64,000 nt of DNA from Oceanisphaera litoralis (GTDB lineage: Bacteria; Pseudomonadota; Gammaproteobacteria; Enterobacterales; Aeromonadaceae). A program made the position numbers and the translations under genes. The stretch spans positions 116,717 to 180,716 of the forward strand of contig NZ_JAFBBE010000005.1 of assembly GCF_016907015.1 (NCBI RefSeq), in the 5' to 3' direction. The notes beneath the pieces were generated by a model, which was not told the origin of the DNA, ran no database searches, and saw only the letters and a list, made by a program, of their open reading frames with translations. Shown in pieces: positions 61,707 to 64,000 of the stretch (position 1 is its first letter; each line of letters starts with the position of its first letter).

Positions 61707-63476
61707 ATGGTTACAATGATAGCCCTGCTAAAGAGCGAGTGGTTATATATGTCGGCATATTTGGTATTAGCATCAATTGGCGCCTTGCTGGCGCTGCTGA
61801 TCCAGGGGCGAGTGCCACCGGCGGTGTTGTTCACCAGCTGGGCGGTGGGTTATGTGCTGTTGGGAGTGACCGAACAACAGGCGCTGCTCACCAGTTTTTC
61901 CAACCCGGCCTTGATCACCCTGCTGGTGCTGATGTTGGTGTCGCTGGCGCTGGAACGTTCGCCGCTGCTCGACCGGGTATCGGACACCCTGCTCAGGGGG
62001 CGCGAGTCGATGGCCAGCCTGCGGCTGATGGGACTGACCGCCTTTCTTTCCGCCTTTCTCAACAACACCGCCGTGGTGGGCTCCCTGCTGGGGGTCATTT
62101 CCCGCCAGCGCTATATTCCGGCCTCGCGCCTGCTGATCCCGTTGTCTTACGCCTCCATTCTGGGCGGCGTCACCACCCTGGTGGGCACCTCCACCAACCT
62201 GGTGGTGAACTCCTTCGTTATCAACGCCGGCCTGCCGCCGCTGGGTATGTTTCAGTTCACCCTGGTCGGTGTGCCGGTGGCACTGCTCTGCATTCTGGCG
62301 CTGATGTTCAGCGCCCGCCTGCTGCCGCAAAACCGGGTGCAGGATCAGGAAGCCCCCCAGTCCTATTTTCTCGAAGCCCAGGTCATGGCCGACTCGCCAT
62401 TGATCGGCAAAAGCATCGAAGACAACCAGTTGCGTAACCTGAACGGGCTGTTTCTGCTGGAAATATTGCGCCACGACCGGCTGCTGAGCCCGGTATCGCC
62501 GGATGAAGTGTTGCAACAGGGTGATGTGCTGGTGTTTACCGGTGAAGTGGAAAAAGTGCAGGCGTTGCAGCGTTTTCCCGGTCTGCAGCTGTTCGGTAAT
62601 GGTGTGGACAGGCTGCTGGCCTCCAACCTGGTCGAGGTGGTGATTGGCCATGAGTCGGAGCTGGCCAATCGCACCCTGCGCGAGGTGGACTTCAGAACCC
62701 TGTTCAATGCCGGTGTGGTAGGGATTCGCCGTGGCCGGCGCCGCTTAACCGGCAAGCTTGGGCTGATACCGCTGCGGGTGGGCGACAGCCTGTTGCTGGC
62801 GGTGGGGCCGGACTTTACCGATCAACGCAACATAGACCGCAACTTTCATGTGATCAACGGCACCCTGCAGCGGCCCAAGTTGCGCAAGAGCCAGAGCCTG
62901 CTGGCCTTTTGCGGCTTTGGTGTGGTGCTTGCCCTGGCGGCCGTGGACATGGTGCCCCTGCTGAACGGCCTGCTGGTATTGCTGGCGGCACTGCTGGTGA
63001 CCCGTATTCTCACCCTGAGCGAGCTGCGCCGGCGTTTTCCGTTCGAGCTGTGGCTGATCATCGGCTCGGCGCTCACCGTGGCCAAGGCGCTGGAAAGCTC
63101 GGGCGGGGCCCAGCTGGTGGCCGATGCGGTACGCAGTGTGTCCAGTGGTTATGGCGTATACGGCGCCTTTATCGGGGTATTTGTGATTACGCTGATCCTG
63201 ACCGAAGTCGTGACCAACAACGCCGCCGCCGCCCTGGTGTTTCCCATCGGGCTCTCGACCGCCGGCGCCTTTGGTGCCGATCCCATGCCCTTTATCATGG
63301 CGGTGGCCTTTGGCGCCAGTGCCTGTTTTCTCATACCGTTCGGCTACCAGACCCACCTGATGGTGTATTCGCCCGGGCGCTACCGCATGGTGGATTACCT
63401 GAAGACGGGGTTGCCGATCAGCCTGCTGTATTCGGCCGGAGTCATCACCCTGGTGCCGCTGATGCATCCGTTTTGA
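61707..63476 (+). CDS. SLC13-family permease with two TrkA-C domains, likely sulfate transporter
   Basis: A 589-residue membrane protein of the divalent anion/Na+ symporter (SLC13) superfamily. An N-terminal transport half has FLSAFLNNTAVVGSLLGVI and PLSYASILGGVTTLVGTSTNLVVNSF, both typical. A central insert of two TrkA-C (RCK-C) domains (about 215-385) is followed by a second transport half (EVVTNNAAAALVFPIGLS; PFGYQTHLMVYSPGRYRMVDYLKTG). The start is uncertain: ATGs at 61707, 61716 and 61749 are in frame. Divergence from cysDNC suggests sulfate as substrate, which suits a genome window with no cysPTWA; that is inference. Confidence 0.87.
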   Translation: MVTMIALLKSEWLYMSAYLVLASIGALLALLIQGRVPPAVLFTSWAVGYVLLGVTEQQALLTSFSNPALITLLVLMLVSLALERSPLLDRVSDTLLRGRESMASLRLMGLTAFLSAFLNNTAVVGSLLGVISRQRYIPASRLLIPLSYASILGGVTTLVGTSTNLVVNSFVINAGLPPLGMFQFTLVGVPVALLCILALMFSARLLPQNRVQDQEAPQSYFLEAQVMADSPLIGKSIEDNQLRNLNGLFLLEILRHDRLLSPVSPDEVLQQGDVLVFTGEVEKVQALQRFPGLQLFGNGVDRLLASNLVEVVIGHESELANRTLREVDFRTLFNAGVVGIRRGRRRLTGKLGLIPLRVGDSLLLAVGPDFTDQRNIDRNFHVINGTLQRPKLRKSQSLLAFCGFGVVLALAAVDMVPLLNGLLVLLAALLVTRILTLSELRRRFPFELWLIIGSALTVAKALESSGGAQLVADAVRSVSSGYGVYGAFIGVFVITLILTEVVTNNAAAALVFPIGLSTAGAFGADPMPFIMAVAFGASACFLIPFGYQTHLMVYSPGRYRMVDYLKTGLPISLLYSAGVITLVPLMHPF

Positions 63477-63506
63477 GCAATAAACCCGCAAACAGTCAGT
63501 GACTTA

Positions 63507-63534
63507 TTGCAATCAAACAAATCTTTGCTACACT
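63507..63534 (+). promoter_or_regulatory. ffs promoter
   Basis: -35 TTGCAA (63507-63512), a 16-bp spacer and -10 TACACT (63529-63534); +1 is expected a few bases before the RNA body at 63549. Confidence 0.7.
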
Positions 63535-63548
63535 GGCTTTTCTTCGAT

Positions 63549-63660
63549 GGTGACCCCGTTGGTCCTCTCGCATCAGAATCTTGTTTACCAGGCCAGGCCC
63601 GGAAGGGAGCAACCAAGGCAGGAACCTCTGAGTGCCGGGATGTGGCTGGCGGCGGTCACC
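63549..63660 (+). ncRNA. ffs: 4.5S RNA of the signal recognition particle
   Basis: About 112 nt with terminal complementarity GGTGACC/GGTCACC. It has the conserved SRP core: GTTTACCAGG, the GGAAGG apical loop of helix 8, AGCAACCAAGGCAG and GTGCCGGGATGTGGCTGGC. It closely follows the E. coli ffs pattern. The RNA binds Ffh for co-translational membrane targeting. Confidence 0.96.
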
Positions 63661-63868
63661 TCCAATTTATTCCAGATTTTTCCTCGAATACCTCCCCAGT
63701 AGTATTTTTAGCTGCTTTGCTATCTCTGACTGAGATTGACGACTCGTGCGTATTGCCGACGAGCCTCCACCTGCCTGACGAACACCAAAACACCCTGGCG
63801 AACCGCCTGCACCTTTGCTAAAAAATATTAATTATCAGACGTTTATCGGATTATACCAATTACATTGG
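63661..63868. other. gene-free region between ffs and an IS fragment
   Basis: No gene is supported. The last 60 bp (TAAAAAATATTAATTATCAG and onward) are AT-rich and probably contain the right end of the insertion sequence, but without the other end the terminal inverted repeat cannot be set. Confidence 0.4.
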
Positions 63869-64000
63869 CTATGTATGAGTTAACTGTGTCTGTGCCAATA
63901 AGATACTGTTTTCATTCGGGTTAGTGTGAGTTTCAAAGAATCGCCGCCAAGCCAGATAGTTATCTAGGTACTTGGTGGCAACACCATGGAACCGCGCCAT
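63869..64000 (-). CDS. IS transposase, C-terminal fragment (probably IS1595 family)
   Basis: The minus strand from the window edge reads in one frame MARFHGVATKYLDNYLAWRR, then FFETHTNPNENSILLAQTQL and THT, then a TAG stop (63869-63871). The FHGVATKYL-NYLAWRR segment is typical of the C-terminal end of IS1595-type DDE transposases. The gene continues beyond position 64000, so the internal methionine at the edge is not the start. Whether the element is intact cannot be judged from this window. Confidence 0.6.
   Translation of the reverse strand: MARFHGVATKYLDNYLAWRRFFETHTNPNENSILLAQTQLTHT

Overview
This is a GC-rich bacterial chromosome segment made almost entirely of compact single-copy housekeeping and accessory genes. 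The gene set (fimV-truA-accD-folC-dedD, sixA-smrB-prmB-aroC-epmC-yfcL, a fused cysNC, nhaD, aguBA, divergent mnmC/fabB) points to a marine or brackish gammaproteobacterium, most likely in the Oceanimonas/Oceanisphaera/Zobellella part of the Aeromonadales. The taxonomic call is inference from gene content only. No phage, plasmid, CRISPR array or secretion island is visible; the only mobile element is the 3' end of an IS transposase at the right edge.

Layout. 1-9.9 kb: argA with a candidate ArgR operator, the sodium/proton antiporter nhaD, a two-gene TRAP-TAXI uptake system, dadA, and a Mn exporter of the UPF0016/GDT1 family behind a well-conserved yybP-ykoY manganese riboswitch, then yciH. 9.9-16.2 kb: divergent nagA/nagE, a DnaA-box cluster upstream of uvrB (a likely DARS1 counterpart), tRNA-Asn, uvrB, creA. 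16.4-24.6 kb: nrdGD (anaerobic ribonucleotide reductase with no ATP-cone), corA, a small exported protein, mnmC, fabB, pgpB. 24.7-31.9 kb: pdxB, fimV, truA, accD, folC, dedD. 32-41.7 kb: aguBA with a divergent LysR regulator, an antiporter, a 2-Cys peroxiredoxin, modF, a cupin protein, rnt. 41.9-53.6 kb: tRNA-Ser, a CHASE hybrid histidine kinase overlapping a REC-GGDEF response regulator, an acyl-CoA ligase, a LysR regulator, nfsA, a universal stress protein, three small unknown genes, sixA. 53.9-58.6 kb: smrB divergent from prmB-aroC-epmC-NAD-kinase-like-yfcL. 58.8-63.5 kb: cysD-cysNC divergent from an SLC13/TrkA-C transporter, a plausible sulfate uptake and activation unit. 63.5-64 kb: 4.5S SRP RNA (ffs) and the IS fragment.

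The most unusual signal is not a gene. At least fifteen short tandem-repeat tracts (mainly 7-bp units, also 12-17 bp) occur in the window, most at or across the stop codons of genes. Six of them share a related heptamer, TCAC(G/C)CC. At least four further classes of palindromic interspersed repeat occupy other gaps. Together they fill much of the non-coding DNA and in places encode C-terminal residues (modF, rnt, the second LysR) or an in-domain linker (the cupin). Some start codons are non-ATG (argA, nagE, mnmC, the small exported protein: GTG; GDT1, dedD, prmB: TTG).
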